DNA of 64,000 nt from Pararobbsia alpina_A (GCF_965118125.1 NZ_OZ221287.1:3596001-3660000); one strand, 5' to 3'. Counted from the first letter of the stretch, positions 44,705-54,252 are shown. The notes: generated from the sequence alone by a model not told the origin. Translations and numbers: made by a program.

Positions 44705-44989
44705 ATGAGCAAATTACAAGAGCTAATCGAGCAGCGTCGGCGTATCGAACAGGAAATCGCCGACCTAACCGCCGCGGAACGGTCCACTCAGCTCGCACAA
44801 GTACGCGAAGTCATCGCGACATTTGGATTCACGGCTGACGAACTGTTCGCGAAGCCGAAGAAGCAGAAAGGGCCGGCAGTGCAACGTCCGGCCAAATACC
44901 GGGATCCCGAGACCGGAAGTACCTGGTCGGGGCGCGGCAAGCCGCCACAGTGGATCCAAGGAAAGCCCCGTGAGCCCTACCTCATTTGA
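44705..44989 (+). CDS. H-NS-family nucleoid protein
   Basis: A 94-residue H-NS-like protein. The N-terminal oligomerisation helix (LQELIEQRRRIEQEIADLTA) is joined by a linker to the C-terminal DNA-binding hook KYRDPETGSTWSGRGKPPQW. It silences A+T-rich, usually foreign, DNA. Start at 44705 because the family begins there; the frame extends 16 codons upstream. No ribosome binding site is strong. Island-borne H-NS relatives commonly regulate the island that carries them. Confidence 0.92.
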   Translation: MSKLQELIEQRRRIEQEIADLTAAERSTQLAQVREVIATFGFTADELFAKPKKQKGPAVQRPAKYRDPETGSTWSGRGKPPQWIQGKPREPYLI

Positions 44990-45062
44990 GATTGCGAAGT
45001 TGAGGGTAGAAATCAAACCAATACAAGCTTGCAGAAAGTCCTCTAGCACTGCAATGGGGACC

Positions 45063-46307
45063 TCATTCAGCCGCTGAGCCATTCTTTGCGCGTGGCCGCC
45101 CCCGTTTCTGCTTCTTCGGCACCTGTCCCATATCGAACGTGCGGATACGCTCGGTACTCCGGCTCATCAAGTATTGCTCGGACTTCGCTAGATAGACCAA
45201 GTTTTCGCGCAATGCCCAGCGAGCTTTTCTGTCGTTCCAATTGATCTGGCCAACACCGATGCCGTGGCCATAGCGTTTATAGTGCCTCTTCAGCCATTCT
45301 TGATTGCTGTTCCAATAGTCGCCCTTCCCACCCGTCACCTCATTGGCCCAGTATTCACCGATTTGCTTGGCAATGAACTCGTCGTGATTGTGCTCACCTG
45401 AGTAGAAGAGGATGACGTGCAAGTGAAGACCCGTGTTTTCGCCCTGTTCAATCGCCCAGACGTAGTTTCCGATGTATGCCATGAGCTGGTTGTAACGACG
45501 TGCCGCGAAGAACCGTTCGCGATGCTGTTGGATAGTTTTTGGCGTTATCCACCTTCGGTACCTCGGCTTATATCGCAGCGTGAGAGACAATAACAGCCAT
45601 CGCGACCGGCCAGTCTGCTCCGAAAACATCTCTTCTTCCATCGCCAGTACATTTTCTTCGTTACGCTCGGCGTTGAGACGACGAAGGCGCTCCGCTTCCT
45701 TGAATTCCCGCGAGAGGCATCGCGCGTTTACCGCTTCAATCAGCATGTTGAACGCGTCCATATACCTCGCTCCATCACTGCGAGCGATTTCCCCTGGCTC
45801 ACCGAAATAGTGATTACGTTTGCCGATGAGTCCCATCGCCTTGCACACATCGTAAAATGCTTGAACTCGCGCGGAGTAACAGTACAGATTCGAATATTGC
45901 TCGATCCAGTGGTTCACGGATTGGTAGTACGTCGCCCCGAGATAGAGCTCTCGAATGATCTTTATACCGCTGTAGCGTGCGGTTTCTTCGATAAAGCCCC
46001 CTTTCCTTCCCCTCTGAATTGCTTTTACGAACTTTTCGATGCCGAACAAATGCCGCGAGCCATAGCCGTTATGAATAACGATAGCTCTGCGACCATCTAT
46101 GTTGGTTGCCTCAAGGTTTGCTCGTTCGTCGAGATGAGTGATCACCTCCATTACTTCCCGGTCTTCGATAGTTTCGTGCATGATGAAATGTCGCCACGTA
46201 GTGGGTGGACGGGACGAGGTCGACGTTAGGTTTCTCGCCATTCGATAGCTTTGCAGCGTGAAAACGGACCACACGCGCCGACGACCTCGAGCCCTAACTG
46301 TTCTCAT
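45063..46307 (-). CDS. HUH-type replication protein, inovirus Gp2/YagK-YfjJ-like
   Basis: A 414-residue protein. The region around residues 290-320 reads YVWAIEQGENTGLHLHVILF: the HxH (LHLH) metal-binding motif of HUH rolling-circle nucleases, in the arrangement of the inovirus Gp2/YagK_YfjJ family. Tyrosines of a nicking motif could be those in RENLVYLAKSEQYLMSR. The C-terminus is basic (KKQKRGRPRAKNG). Starts at 46307, 46241 or 46181 are possible; none has a strong ribosome binding site. It probably serves replication of a small integrated element whose integrase lies at 48,974-50,329. Confidence 0.75.
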   Translation of the reverse strand: MRTVRARGRRRVWSVFTLQSYRMARNLTSTSSRPPTTWRHFIMHETIEDREVMEVITHLDERANLEATNIDGRRAIVIHNGYGSRHLFGIEKFVKAIQRGRKGGFIEETARYSGIKIIRELYLGATYYQSVNHWIEQYSNLYCYSARVQAFYDVCKAMGLIGKRNHYFGEPGEIARSDGARYMDAFNMLIEAVNARCLSREFKEAERLRRLNAERNEENVLAMEEEMFSEQTGRSRWLLLSLTLRYKPRYRRWITPKTIQQHRERFFAARRYNQLMAYIGNYVWAIEQGENTGLHLHVILFYSGEHNHDEFIAKQIGEYWANEVTGGKGDYWNSNQEWLKRHYKRYGHGIGVGQINWNDRKARWALRENLVYLAKSEQYLMSRSTERIRTFDMGQVPKKQKRGRPRAKNGSAAE

Positions 46308-46814
46308 AGTTTGGCCACTTATTAATTCCGCGAAAATGGCCGCCTACGCGACATGAACCTTACTTTAGCAAGAGTCATGTCGGATTCGATCGGGTTTGCA
46401 TCCTGTTCGCTGGTAGCGATTGGTACTTCTCGCGTTGCTCTAATTCTTTGTCGGTTTATTCCATAGGAAGCAAAAGCGACAATAATCGCAATCACTCGGT
46501 GTTCGTCTGAATTTCGTCGATGGCGCTCGAGAGATGTTCCTGAGTTAATTCATGCTCTCATATACATAGATACACACGCATGAATAATGAGGGTGCGATC
46601 ATCACGGCGCCCGCGTTCGAATGGATCACCCGGCTTTCAGGTGCGGTGGCCCCGAAGGCGAAACGATCTAGTTGCGCAGACCTCCGGTCGATGGCCTCTC
46701 GCTCAGCGGCCACAGAGAAGCTTAAGAACTAACTCGATCGCAAATTTGATGCTAACTCGTGCCCGAGATTTTGAGCTAAAATTGCTCGTACATCTCACCT
46801 GCGGACAGTTCTTG
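46308..46814. other. Divergent promoter region of the integrative module
   Basis: About 500 bases between the leftward Rep-like gene and a rightward gene, A+T-richer than the island average. No gene called; promoters for both should lie here but no clear -35/-10 pair stands out. Confidence 0.45.
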
Positions 46815-48149
46815 ATGAGCGCTATGTCGAATCGGTTGACCGACTCCAGCACACCCTTCGACTTAGCCGCGCGGCTTACGTCGGAGATGCCATGGACCGA
46901 AATCGCACAAACCGTGTGGGTTTTGTTTTCTAACCGAGTTCAGTCGCTAGGGGTGATGAGGGACTATGTCGAGGCCGCAAACTTTGTAAGCCAAGTAGTT
47001 TTCCAAGTGGGCCAGATTTCTCGGATCCGACACCCATCGGAATCCCCTTTTTCGGTAACCGAGGTTCGTTCGCGACCGGTTATCACCGTGACGTCAGTAG
47101 GGCTCGACTTTGTGTATCTGCTGACAAATGAAAGAAAACGTGCAGCGGCAAAATTAAAAATAGATTATCCCCTGCATCATTTTCATCCGTATATGGATCT
47201 CTACGAGTTCGTGGATAAGAAACATCCGATCTCCACGAATGGGATGTTGTTTCTTGCGATCGAGAAGATAGCGACTAATTACGCATATTACAACGAAGGT
47301 CCCGTTTCAGACTTTGGTTTGCGTAACTTGCACCATATTTGCGCTGGCCTGAACACGATGTTTTCCGAAGTTAGAAAGTTTGCACGTGACGCCAACGGTC
47401 GTGTAGCATCTTTTCAAAAAACGCCGAAGGAGAACCGCCGCAGTTTGATGTCGAATGTAGCCTATCTGGCGAAGAAAGCCCCGAACTTTGCAATATGCAG
47501 ATATACCATCAAATGGACGCCCGATACGCCAGTCGACTTAAAAAGCGATCACACTGAAAGCATCAAATTGCGAGATCATTTTCTCCGATTGTTAAAACGT
47601 CAAGTGAAAAAGAATTTGTTGTTGGGTAGATCCATCTTTCTTCACCATAGCGCTCGTGAGGGCTATGCGTTTGATGTATTCGTATTTCTTTCGGAAGATA
47701 TTTTTAATTCAGCTGAAAAAACGGCGCTAAACTTATTGGGTGCGTGGGGGGCACTCGAGGTGGCTACCAAAGGCGCCTGTCGAATAGATGCGCTGCTCAC
47801 CCTTCAACAAAATACTAGATTTTATGCTGACCTTTTGCAGATACTGATGTCGGCAATATTATTTGATTTTTATTTGCGCCCGAATCCACCGGATGGCAAG
47901 CGGCGATATTGGCCTAGTCTCTCGCCGGCGGGTAAACTTTCGCCGCGAACAAGTCGAAAACCATCAAAACAAAAGGTGTCCGATCGAGCGACTAACCCCT
48001 TGTTGGAAGATATCTTGAACGAGTCCGCGGCATCGGAACATGCTGAGATCGCTTCGAAATGGGAACGTGCGCGAGAGCGGGCAGATAAGGCACGTTCGAA
48101 AAGCGCGAGGAAGGGAAAAAAATCGAGAAACGCTCAGACTGAACCGTAG
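46815..48149 (+). CDS. Unknown protein of the integrative module
   Basis: A 444-residue soluble protein of unknown family, with lower GC and more Lys/Phe/Asn codons than its neighbours, suggesting transfer. There is a mid-length helical core (LRDHFLRLLKRQVKKNLLLG) and a strongly basic C-terminal tail (KSARKGKKSRNAQ) that could bind nucleic acid. The start is uncertain: 46815 begins MSAMSNRLTDSS, but the frame is open to 46587. It is convergent with the integrase operon and divergent from the HUH protein, so it is plausibly element cargo. Confidence 0.6.
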   Translation: MSAMSNRLTDSSTPFDLAARLTSEMPWTEIAQTVWVLFSNRVQSLGVMRDYVEAANFVSQVVFQVGQISRIRHPSESPFSVTEVRSRPVITVTSVGLDFVYLLTNERKRAAAKLKIDYPLHHFHPYMDLYEFVDKKHPISTNGMLFLAIEKIATNYAYYNEGPVSDFGLRNLHHICAGLNTMFSEVRKFARDANGRVASFQKTPKENRRSLMSNVAYLAKKAPNFAICRYTIKWTPDTPVDLKSDHTESIKLRDHFLRLLKRQVKKNLLLGRSIFLHHSAREGYAFDVFVFLSEDIFNSAEKTALNLLGAWGALEVATKGACRIDALLTLQQNTRFYADLLQILMSAILFDFYLRPNPPDGKRRYWPSLSPAGKLSPRTSRKPSKQKVSDRATNPLLEDILNESAASEHAEIASKWERARERADKARSKSARKGKKSRNAQTEP

Positions 48150-48224
48150 ACAGTTGTCGGACATGATTCACGAGATCATGATTCGTGAATTCGGGAGTTC
48201 TTGATAGCAAACGTCGTGACGTGC

Positions 48225-48977
48225 TTAGTCTTGTTTGTTGTTTACGACTTTCAAAGCTCGATCGACCGCATCTAGGGGCCATTTTAGGCGCCCGCTGGGA
48301 AGTTTTTCGGGTCGAACTCCTCCGTAGTGACCGTTTCGTGTCCAAGACTTATGGATCGTGGTCGGCAAGACGCTGAGCGCCGCCGCGAATTCTTCGGTTA
48401 ACAGATAACCACGCGCTTCGGCGATAGCATTTGGCTTGTTCACGTTGGCTTTCTCGCGGCCGGTTACGTGATCGTGCGGGGGTGGGGGACGGGCGCCATG
48501 ATCCAACTCATCCAAGCGCGCAAGGATCGTCTGAATCGGTTCAGCCATTTTGCTGGCATATAGAGCCACCTCGAAAGGTATCGTTCGAACCTCCGTGTAG
48601 CCGAATAGGTCGTTAAATGCGCCAATCCAAATAAAGGCGGAATGCACGGAAAAGCGCTCTTTGATGCCTTCGTCAACGCACCACGCAATGAAGTCGGCTG
48701 GCGTAATCGTCTCGGGGTATTGGTCCCGATCCGCGCACCAACCCTTCCATTCCTCGAGGATCTTGCGAGCTTCCCATTTCTCGTGACTCGGTTCGCCATC
48801 TAGGCCTACCATCGGACCGGCGGGAATTGTGGTGCAACCGATCGGAGGTTCAATTCCGCCTAAGAGAAGAGCCCCCATGATTGGGGTCCATGCATCCATG
48901 GTCGCGTAATGCATGAGTTTGTCTCGAAGCCGCACTGTATAGCTTACGAACTCTTCCGCCGAAACTGCGCCGCTCAT
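48225..48977 (-). CDS. Protein coupled to the integrase, with AlpA/MerR-like C-terminal DNA-binding region
   Basis: A 250-residue protein. The last 65 residues (AEARGYLLTEEFAAALSVLP, HKSWTRNGHYGGVRPEKLPS) look like an excisionase/AlpA-type winged helix that reads a primer-like recognition helix, while the first part is helical and of unknown family (WCVDEGIKERFSVHSAFIWI). Its ATG overlaps the integrase stop as ATGA, so the two are made together. A role as directionality factor or regulator of the element is likely. Confidence 0.62.
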   Translation of the reverse strand: MSGAVSAEEFVSYTVRLRDKLMHYATMDAWTPIMGALLLGGIEPPIGCTTIPAGPMVGLDGEPSHEKWEARKILEEWKGWCADRDQYPETITPADFIAWCVDEGIKERFSVHSAFIWIGAFNDLFGYTEVRTIPFEVALYASKMAEPIQTILARLDELDHGARPPPPHDHVTGREKANVNKPNAIAEARGYLLTEEFAAALSVLPTTIHKSWTRNGHYGGVRPEKLPSGRLKWPLDAVDRALKVVNNKQD

Positions 48978-50329
48978 TCTTGCTCCTGTTTCGCCTCGTG
49001 AAACTCGATCTTCGCCTGTTCCAACATCCATCGTTCGATCTTGTCGTGCCAATTGCGTAGCAGATCGAGCGGTCGTCGGCGGTAATGTTTCTCGGCGATC
49101 GCAGAGGGTTTGTGACCTTGAATCTGAGCGACGACGCCCACCGGCACTTCCACCCACTCCGACAGCGTCCCAAACGATCGCCGCAAGCCGTGCAAAGTCA
49201 AATGGGGCAGGCTGGCAACCGCGAGCGCCTGGTTATGTGCAAGGCGAGCCTCCGCCAGCTTTCCGTCTTCGGATCTTTTACTGGCGAATACCCACGGCGA
49301 CGGCGCCCACTGTTTACCTTTAGCGGCAAGCCGCTGGATTTGTTTAGGGCTCGGCGCGATTTCGTTTCTTGTTTTCAGGTCCAGCAGAAGCGCGCGCAGG
49401 TAGGGGCTAAGGGGAATAGTGCGTCCCGCTGTTCCTTCGACCTTGTCGTCCAGCGTGACACTACGCCACTGAAAATCAACGTCCGACCACTTCAAACTTG
49501 CCCATTCCTCGCGCCTGGCGCCGGTGATCAACAAGCCCTGCAGATAGACAGCGATGACTGGATTCTCGATCTTGCGCACTGCGCTGAACCACGTCTCGAG
49601 TTGTTCGCGTTGGAGCGAATCGCCTTCCTTAGCTCTGACTCTGGGAATCGCTTCGCGGACTTGACGTGATTTGTACGCGCCGTCGGGAACGACCCCCGCG
49701 TATGCCGGGGTGTCGACTGTCCACCTGATAAAGCCCCGCAGCAGGCGAAACGACAGGGCAGCCATAGTTGGACGCTTCGCCGATTCGGCTGTCATCCATG
49801 ATCCGATGCATTCGCTGGTCAGGTCAGAGAGATTCAACGGCCGAAGCGGCGCGAGCGGCCCGGGATGCGTCAAGCCTTTGCCTCGCTTCTTGGGACTGCC
49901 GCCGACGTCTGCGTGTTGGAGATGATCGGCATAGTGACGCTCGCCCCAAAAGGGGCGCCGATTTGCGACGTACTCGTCCCAGGCATCACCGAACGACGCG
50001 TTGCGGCGCTTCGCCTCGACCTGTCTTGCGGCGTGAGCCTGCTGTTCCGCAGCGCGCAACTCTCGCGGATCTTTGCCATCGTCGACCAGTGTTTTGAGTC
50101 GTGCGGCTTCGGTGCGTGCTTTGCCCAGTTCTAGTGAGCGCGCATCGCCAATGGTCGTTCGAAGCGTCTTTCCGAATAGTCGCGACTCGAACACGAACGA
50201 TCGCGCCCCCGCGCTGGTAACTCGCAACCCCAACCACGGGGTCTTGTCGTCCCAGTAGATTGTTTGCTGTTTGCCGGCCTCACATTGCAGTCGTTCAACT
50301 CGAGAAACGGTCAGGCTTTGTCTGGGCAT
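48974..50329 (-). CDS. P4-like tyrosine integrase
   Basis: A 451-residue integrase with an N-terminal DUF4102-like arm-binding domain (TIYWDDKTPWLGLRVTSAGA), a core-binding domain and a C-terminal catalytic domain with all key residues: Arg in ITGARREEWASLKW, HGLRRSF, QGHKP and the tyrosine in AEKHYRRRP. GGAGGCGCG precedes the ATG. Of the three recombinase loci in the window this is the only intact one. Its start lies about 160 bases from the tRNA-Lys fragment, the place expected of the enzyme that made that junction. Confidence 0.95.
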   Translation of the reverse strand: MPRQSLTVSRVERLQCEAGKQQTIYWDDKTPWLGLRVTSAGARSFVFESRLFGKTLRTTIGDARSLELGKARTEAARLKTLVDDGKDPRELRAAEQQAHAARQVEAKRRNASFGDAWDEYVANRRPFWGERHYADHLQHADVGGSPKKRGKGLTHPGPLAPLRPLNLSDLTSECIGSWMTAESAKRPTMAALSFRLLRGFIRWTVDTPAYAGVVPDGAYKSRQVREAIPRVRAKEGDSLQREQLETWFSAVRKIENPVIAVYLQGLLITGARREEWASLKWSDVDFQWRSVTLDDKVEGTAGRTIPLSPYLRALLLDLKTRNEIAPSPKQIQRLAAKGKQWAPSPWVFASKRSEDGKLAEARLAHNQALAVASLPHLTLHGLRRSFGTLSEWVEVPVGVVAQIQGHKPSAIAEKHYRRRPLDLLRNWHDKIERWMLEQAKIEFHEAKQEQE

Positions 50330-50486
50330 CGCGCCTCCATGTAGGCATCATGTAGGCAGATCATACGAACATGAATCTATTTGAGTCAATTCGATATACA
50401 CGCAAATGATATCTATCCCTTTGATTTTCCGTCATTAAAAGATTTCGATCCGTGCGAATCTATACGAAGGAATTCGATAACCGTAC

Positions 50487-50533
50487 GACTTTTAATCCGT
50501 TGGTCACGTGTTCGAGTCACGTACGGCCTACCA
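50487..50533 (+). other. 3' half of tRNA-Lys(TTT): attachment-site scar, island right end
   Basis: ACTTTTAATCC (anticodon loop with TTT), the variable region, a T-arm (ACGTG, TTCGAGT, CACGT) and the acceptor end GGCCTACCA are all present, but the sequence upstream of the anticodon arm does not fold as a tRNA. The natural tRNA terminator follows directly. This is what remains at the distal end when an element integrates in a tRNA gene; the intact copy would be at the other end. I find none to the left within this window. Confidence 0.8.
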
Positions 50534-50541
50534 AAGAATTC

Positions 50542-50570
50542 AAAGGCTTAGCTTCGGCTAAGCCTTTTTT
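50542..50570 (+). terminator. Terminator of the original tRNA-Lys gene
   Basis: AAAGGCTTAGC and GCTAAGCCTTT around a TTCG tetraloop, followed by T. A strong intrinsic terminator right behind the tRNA fragment. Confidence 0.9.
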
Positions 50571-50621
50571 ATTGTTCGATCGATCCTCAACCGATCAGCG
50601 GCCCGTGCCGTCGAATATCGA

Positions 50622-52088
50622 TTACCGATCCTCGCAAGCGGCGCTTTTGCCGAAGTACCACCGCAGCACGCATCGCTGAACCCAGTTCCCGTACGGCGGA
50701 TGGAAGAGCCCGATCGGAAACCACCGATGCTCGGTGAATACCGCTTTTGCATGCGACAGTTCGCGAAAGCCCTCCTCGCCGTGATAGTTGCCCATCCCCG
50801 ATGTGCCTGTGCCGCCAAACGGCAGACTGTGATTCAGCACATGCCAGCCCCAGTCATTGATCGTCACACCGCCAGCGTGTACGTCGTCAAGCACACGACG
50901 GCGCTCGTCCGGGTCGTTCCCGAAGTAGTACAGCGCGAGAGGCCGGTCGCCGAAACGAATGCGATCGATCGCCTCGTCGAATGCGTCGTAAGCGATCACC
51001 GGCAAGATCGGCCCGAAGATTTCCTCCCGGGCAATGCGCATCTGCGGCTTCACCCCCGTGACGATGTAGAGCGGTAGCTGTCGCGTTCGCGGCCGCGGGT
51101 CCGCACACGCGACAATGTCTGCGCCCAACGCTCTGGCGTCGACGAGCAGATCGAGCATGCGCTGGAATCCGCGTTCGTCGATCATCGCCGTGCCCGATGC
51201 GCTGTCATGAGCCTGGCTTTCATAGGCGCGCCGCGCCTGTTCGCAAAACAACCCGAGATCTTCTTTCGGCACCAGCGCGTAGTCCGGCGCGACGCAGACC
51301 TGCCCTGCGTTCGTTGTCTTGCCGTGCACGATCCGACGTGCCGCCGCCAACACGTCTGCCGTGCGCGACACCAGCGCCGGCGACTTCCCGCCGAGCTCGA
51401 GCGTGACCGGCGTCAGGTTTGCGGACGCCGCCCGCATCACGTGCTTCCCCACGGCCGGCGACCCCGTGAAAACAAGATGGTCGAAGGCAAGCGCACAGAA
51501 GTGCCTGGCCGATTCTGCATCACCCTCCACCACGACGACCTCGCTTTCGTCGCAGACATCGCGGAGCAACGCCTTCAACGCGCGAGACGCATGGGGCGCG
51601 TATTCCGAGGTCTTGATCATGCAGCGATTGCCCGCGGCAAGTGCCGTGGCGAGCGGACCCAGCGCAAGGTAATACGGGAAGTTCCACGGTACGACGATAC
51701 CGATCACGCCCTTCGGCTGGTAGTGCACACGGGCGCTATTGGTCTTGAACAGCCATTCCGTATGCCGTCGCGAGGGCCGCATCCATTTTTTCAGATTTCG
51801 GCGCACGTGATCGATATGCAACAGCGACGGCAACATATCGACTAGCAGAGTCTCTTCGTGCGCGCGAATGCCAAAGTCCGCCGCCACGGCCTGCGCGCAC
51901 TGTGTGGCGTGCGCTCGGACAGCCGCATGCAGTCGACGCAAGGTCTCATGCCGCCTTTCGAAAGCCGGATACGGCGCGGACTCGAAGGCACGGCGCTGGC
52001 AGGTGAAGGCGACGTCCATCGCCTCGAACGGGCTCGCCACGCCGCCACCGCCCGCTTCTCGTTGTCGTGCTGAATCGCAGATATCCAT
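50622..52088 (-). CDS. Aldehyde dehydrogenase (coniferyl-aldehyde dehydrogenase type)
   Basis: A 488-residue NAD(P)-dependent aldehyde dehydrogenase, residues typical of the class III/coniferyl group. The cofactor region (GVIGIVVPWNFPYYLALGPL), general-base glutamate (VTLELGGKSPAL) and nucleophilic cysteine (TTNAGQVCVAPDY, about residue 265) are all in place. It oxidises a hydrophobic aldehyde to the acid. I use the ATG at 52088, with GAGAGG upstream; the frame is open to 52166. It follows the amino-acid permease gene 130 bases away on the same strand. Confidence 0.9.
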   Translation of the reverse strand: MDICDSARQREAGGGGVASPFEAMDVAFTCQRRAFESAPYPAFERRHETLRRLHAAVRAHATQCAQAVAADFGIRAHEETLLVDMLPSLLHIDHVRRNLKKWMRPSRRHTEWLFKTNSARVHYQPKGVIGIVVPWNFPYYLALGPLATALAAGNRCMIKTSEYAPHASRALKALLRDVCDESEVVVVEGDAESARHFCALAFDHLVFTGSPAVGKHVMRAASANLTPVTLELGGKSPALVSRTADVLAAARRIVHGKTTNAGQVCVAPDYALVPKEDLGLFCEQARRAYESQAHDSASGTAMIDERGFQRMLDLLVDARALGADIVACADPRPRTRQLPLYIVTGVKPQMRIAREEIFGPILPVIAYDAFDEAIDRIRFGDRPLALYYFGNDPDERRRVLDDVHAGGVTINDWGWHVLNHSLPFGGTGTSGMGNYHGEEGFRELSHAKAVFTEHRWFPIGLFHPPYGNWVQRCVLRWYFGKSAACEDR

Positions 52089-52216
52089 TTGCCGTCCTCT
52101 CATGACTCTCACCGTTGGGTGGGCCAGATACTGCGGCATTGGGATCTTGGCGATGCACAAGATCAATCCGATTCAGATATCGGATTGATCTGATTACTGT
52201 GAGATAAGCGCGACGC

Positions 52217-53707
52217 TCAGTGGGCTTGCTTGCGCAGCTTGCTGTGACGCACGCCATATCCGAAATAAATGACGATACCGATCGCCATCCAGACGACCAG
52301 CCGAATCCAGGTGTCGGCAGGCAAGCCGATCATCAGGAAGACGGCGGACAGCGCGCCGAGCGGACCGACGACATAGACGGCCGGCGTGCGGAACGGCCGC
52401 TCGAGTGTCGGCTCAGTGATACGCAGCACCACCACGCCGATGCTGACGACAGCAAACGCAAACAAGGTGCCGATGCTCACGAGCTCACCAACCAGGCCGA
52501 TCGGCAGCAGACCCGCCAGCACCATCACGATCACACCGGTGACGATCGTTGTGATGTAGGGCGTACGGAAACGCGCATGAATCTTTGACGCGAACGGCGG
52601 CAGCAATCCGTCCTTGGCCATCGTATAGAAAATGCGCGGCTGGCTCAGCAGCAGCACGAGGATCACGGACGTCAGCCCGAAGATCGCCCCCAGCTTGATA
52701 ATCGGCGCGAGCCAGCGCATGCCGATCGAATCGATACCGACCGCGATCGGGTCGGAGACGTTGAGCTTGTCGAACGGCACGATGCCGGTGAGGACATACG
52801 AGACCAGCACGTACAGAATCGTGCAAATGATCAGTGAGCCCAACAGACCGATCGGCATATTGCGGCGCGGATTGACTGTCTCCTGGGCGACTGTCGATAC
52901 CGAGTCGAACCCGATGTAAGCGAAGAACACGACTGCCGCCCCGCGCAACACACCGCTCCATCCGTACACACCGTCATGGCCCGCATTCGGTGGGATAAAC
53001 AGGCCCTGCGGATTATGTTGCGTAACCCAGTGCGCCTTGTCGACGTAGGCGATGCCCGCCAGGATAAACGCAACGACGATCAGGACCTTGATCACGACGA
53101 TGACGCTGTTCACACGTGCCGACTCGCGAATGCCGATCACGAGCAGCACCGTGATCACGGCGACGATCAGCATGGCGGGAATATTGAGCAGCGCACCGGT
53201 GTGGCTCCAGTGCGTGACCGGGTCGAATGCGAAAGGCGCCTGCGAAAGGGTCTGCGGAATATCGATGCCGAACCCGTGCAGGAAGCTGACGACATAGCCC
53301 GACCACCCTATGGCGACGGTCGTCGCCCCAAGGCAGTACTCGAGGATCAGGTCCCAGCCGATCAGCCAGGCGATGAACTCGCCCATGGTGGCATAGGCGT
53401 ACGTGTAGGCACTGCCCGACACGGGAACGGTCGACGCCATTTCCGCATAGCACAGCCCCGCAAAGGCGCAGACGATGGCGCCGAACACAAACGACAACAC
53501 GACGGCAGGACCGGCGTTCGCGGCCGCAGCATGGCCCGTCAGAACGAAAATCCCGGCGCCGATAATGCAGCCTATTCCTAACAACGTCAGGTCGAAGCCT
53601 GACAACGTTCGTTTCAATGTCCGATGGCTTTCGCCCGTGTCGAACTCGTCTCCAGCGTCCGCTTCGGCTTGAAGCGCATCGATTGTTTTTCTGGCAAAGA
53701 TTGTCAT
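52217..53707 (-). CDS. APC-family amino-acid permease
   Basis: A 496-residue inner-membrane transporter with about 12 hydrophobic segments, of the cationic amino-acid transporter type. LLGIGCIIGAGIFVLTGHAA is the signature of TM1, and FAYIGFDSVSTVAQETVNPR that of TM6. Likely imports an amino acid or polyamine with protons. The start at 53707 has GGGA upstream; the frame is open further. The aldehyde dehydrogenase downstream may share the transcript, hinting at uptake and oxidation of an amine-derived compound, an inference only. Confidence 0.92.
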   Translation of the reverse strand: MTIFARKTIDALQAEADAGDEFDTGESHRTLKRTLSGFDLTLLGIGCIIGAGIFVLTGHAAAANAGPAVVLSFVFGAIVCAFAGLCYAEMASTVPVSGSAYTYAYATMGEFIAWLIGWDLILEYCLGATTVAIGWSGYVVSFLHGFGIDIPQTLSQAPFAFDPVTHWSHTGALLNIPAMLIVAVITVLLVIGIRESARVNSVIVVIKVLIVVAFILAGIAYVDKAHWVTQHNPQGLFIPPNAGHDGVYGWSGVLRGAAVVFFAYIGFDSVSTVAQETVNPRRNMPIGLLGSLIICTILYVLVSYVLTGIVPFDKLNVSDPIAVGIDSIGMRWLAPIIKLGAIFGLTSVILVLLLSQPRIFYTMAKDGLLPPFASKIHARFRTPYITTIVTGVIVMVLAGLLPIGLVGELVSIGTLFAFAVVSIGVVVLRITEPTLERPFRTPAVYVVGPLGALSAVFLMIGLPADTWIRLVVWMAIGIVIYFGYGVRHSKLRKQAH

Positions 53708-54108
53708 TGTTGTCGTTCCCTTGATGAGCCAACGGGATGGCATCGCGCTATTCACGGCAGCAACTTCCGGGCCGTAACACACGCAAGGCCTTGTTCCATC
53801 AGCTATTCGCGGCAAAAAAGGTGTTTACTTTATACGTATTGGGTTAAGGCTGTCCCTACGCCTCCTCGGTCCGTAAAGCACTGAGAAGCAAGGCGATGAT
53901 CAGCATCGGAATGCACGCTGATGTTTACCTGATACAGCACCGCTCGCAGATTTGCCATATGCACTGCCGCAACGACCGACGCGGTCGCATCGAATTGCAC
54001 TCACATCGTTCGCGCGGCGATCGCCATGGTCGTCCGGATTTTTGAATCGATTTGCACAAAGGGGCTTCCCTTCCCGATATACCCCCGCTATACTCTCGTT
54101 TCTTCGTC
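53708..54108. other. Gap before tRNA-Thr
   Basis: About 400 bases with no gene. It holds the permease promoter on one strand and that of the tRNA on the other (CTATACTCTCG lies 17 bases before the tRNA, a -10-like element). Confidence 0.5.
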
Positions 54109-54184
54109 GCCGGAATAGCTCAGACGGTAGAGCAGCGCATTCGTAATGCGAAGGTCGGGGGTTCGATTCCTCTTTCCGGCACCA
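54109..54184 (+). tRNA. tRNA-Thr(CGT)
   Basis: 76 bases with GCCGGAA and TTCCGGC acceptor arms and encoded CCA. D arm AGCTCAGACGGTAGAGC; anticodon loop TTCGTAA in a GCGCA/TGCG stem, anticodon CGT for threonine; T loop GTTCGATTC. Confidence 0.97.
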
Positions 54185-54207
54185 GAATTCCCCCTGTAAA
54201 GGGAAGC

Positions 54208-54248
54208 AAAAAACCCGTGATAGAACGCAAGTTCTTCACGGGTTTTTT
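54208..54248 (+). terminator. Terminator after tRNA-Thr
   Basis: AAAAAACCCGTGA and TCACGGGTTTTTT, with an inner AGAAC/GTTCT stem capped by GCAA. Long stem and T-run, working in both directions. Confidence 0.95.
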
Positions 54249-54252
54249 GTTT

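Noticed and set aside
1..50486. Intact tRNA-Lys at the left end of the island
   Set aside because: I searched for the anticodon-arm and T-arm strings and found no second copy in the window.
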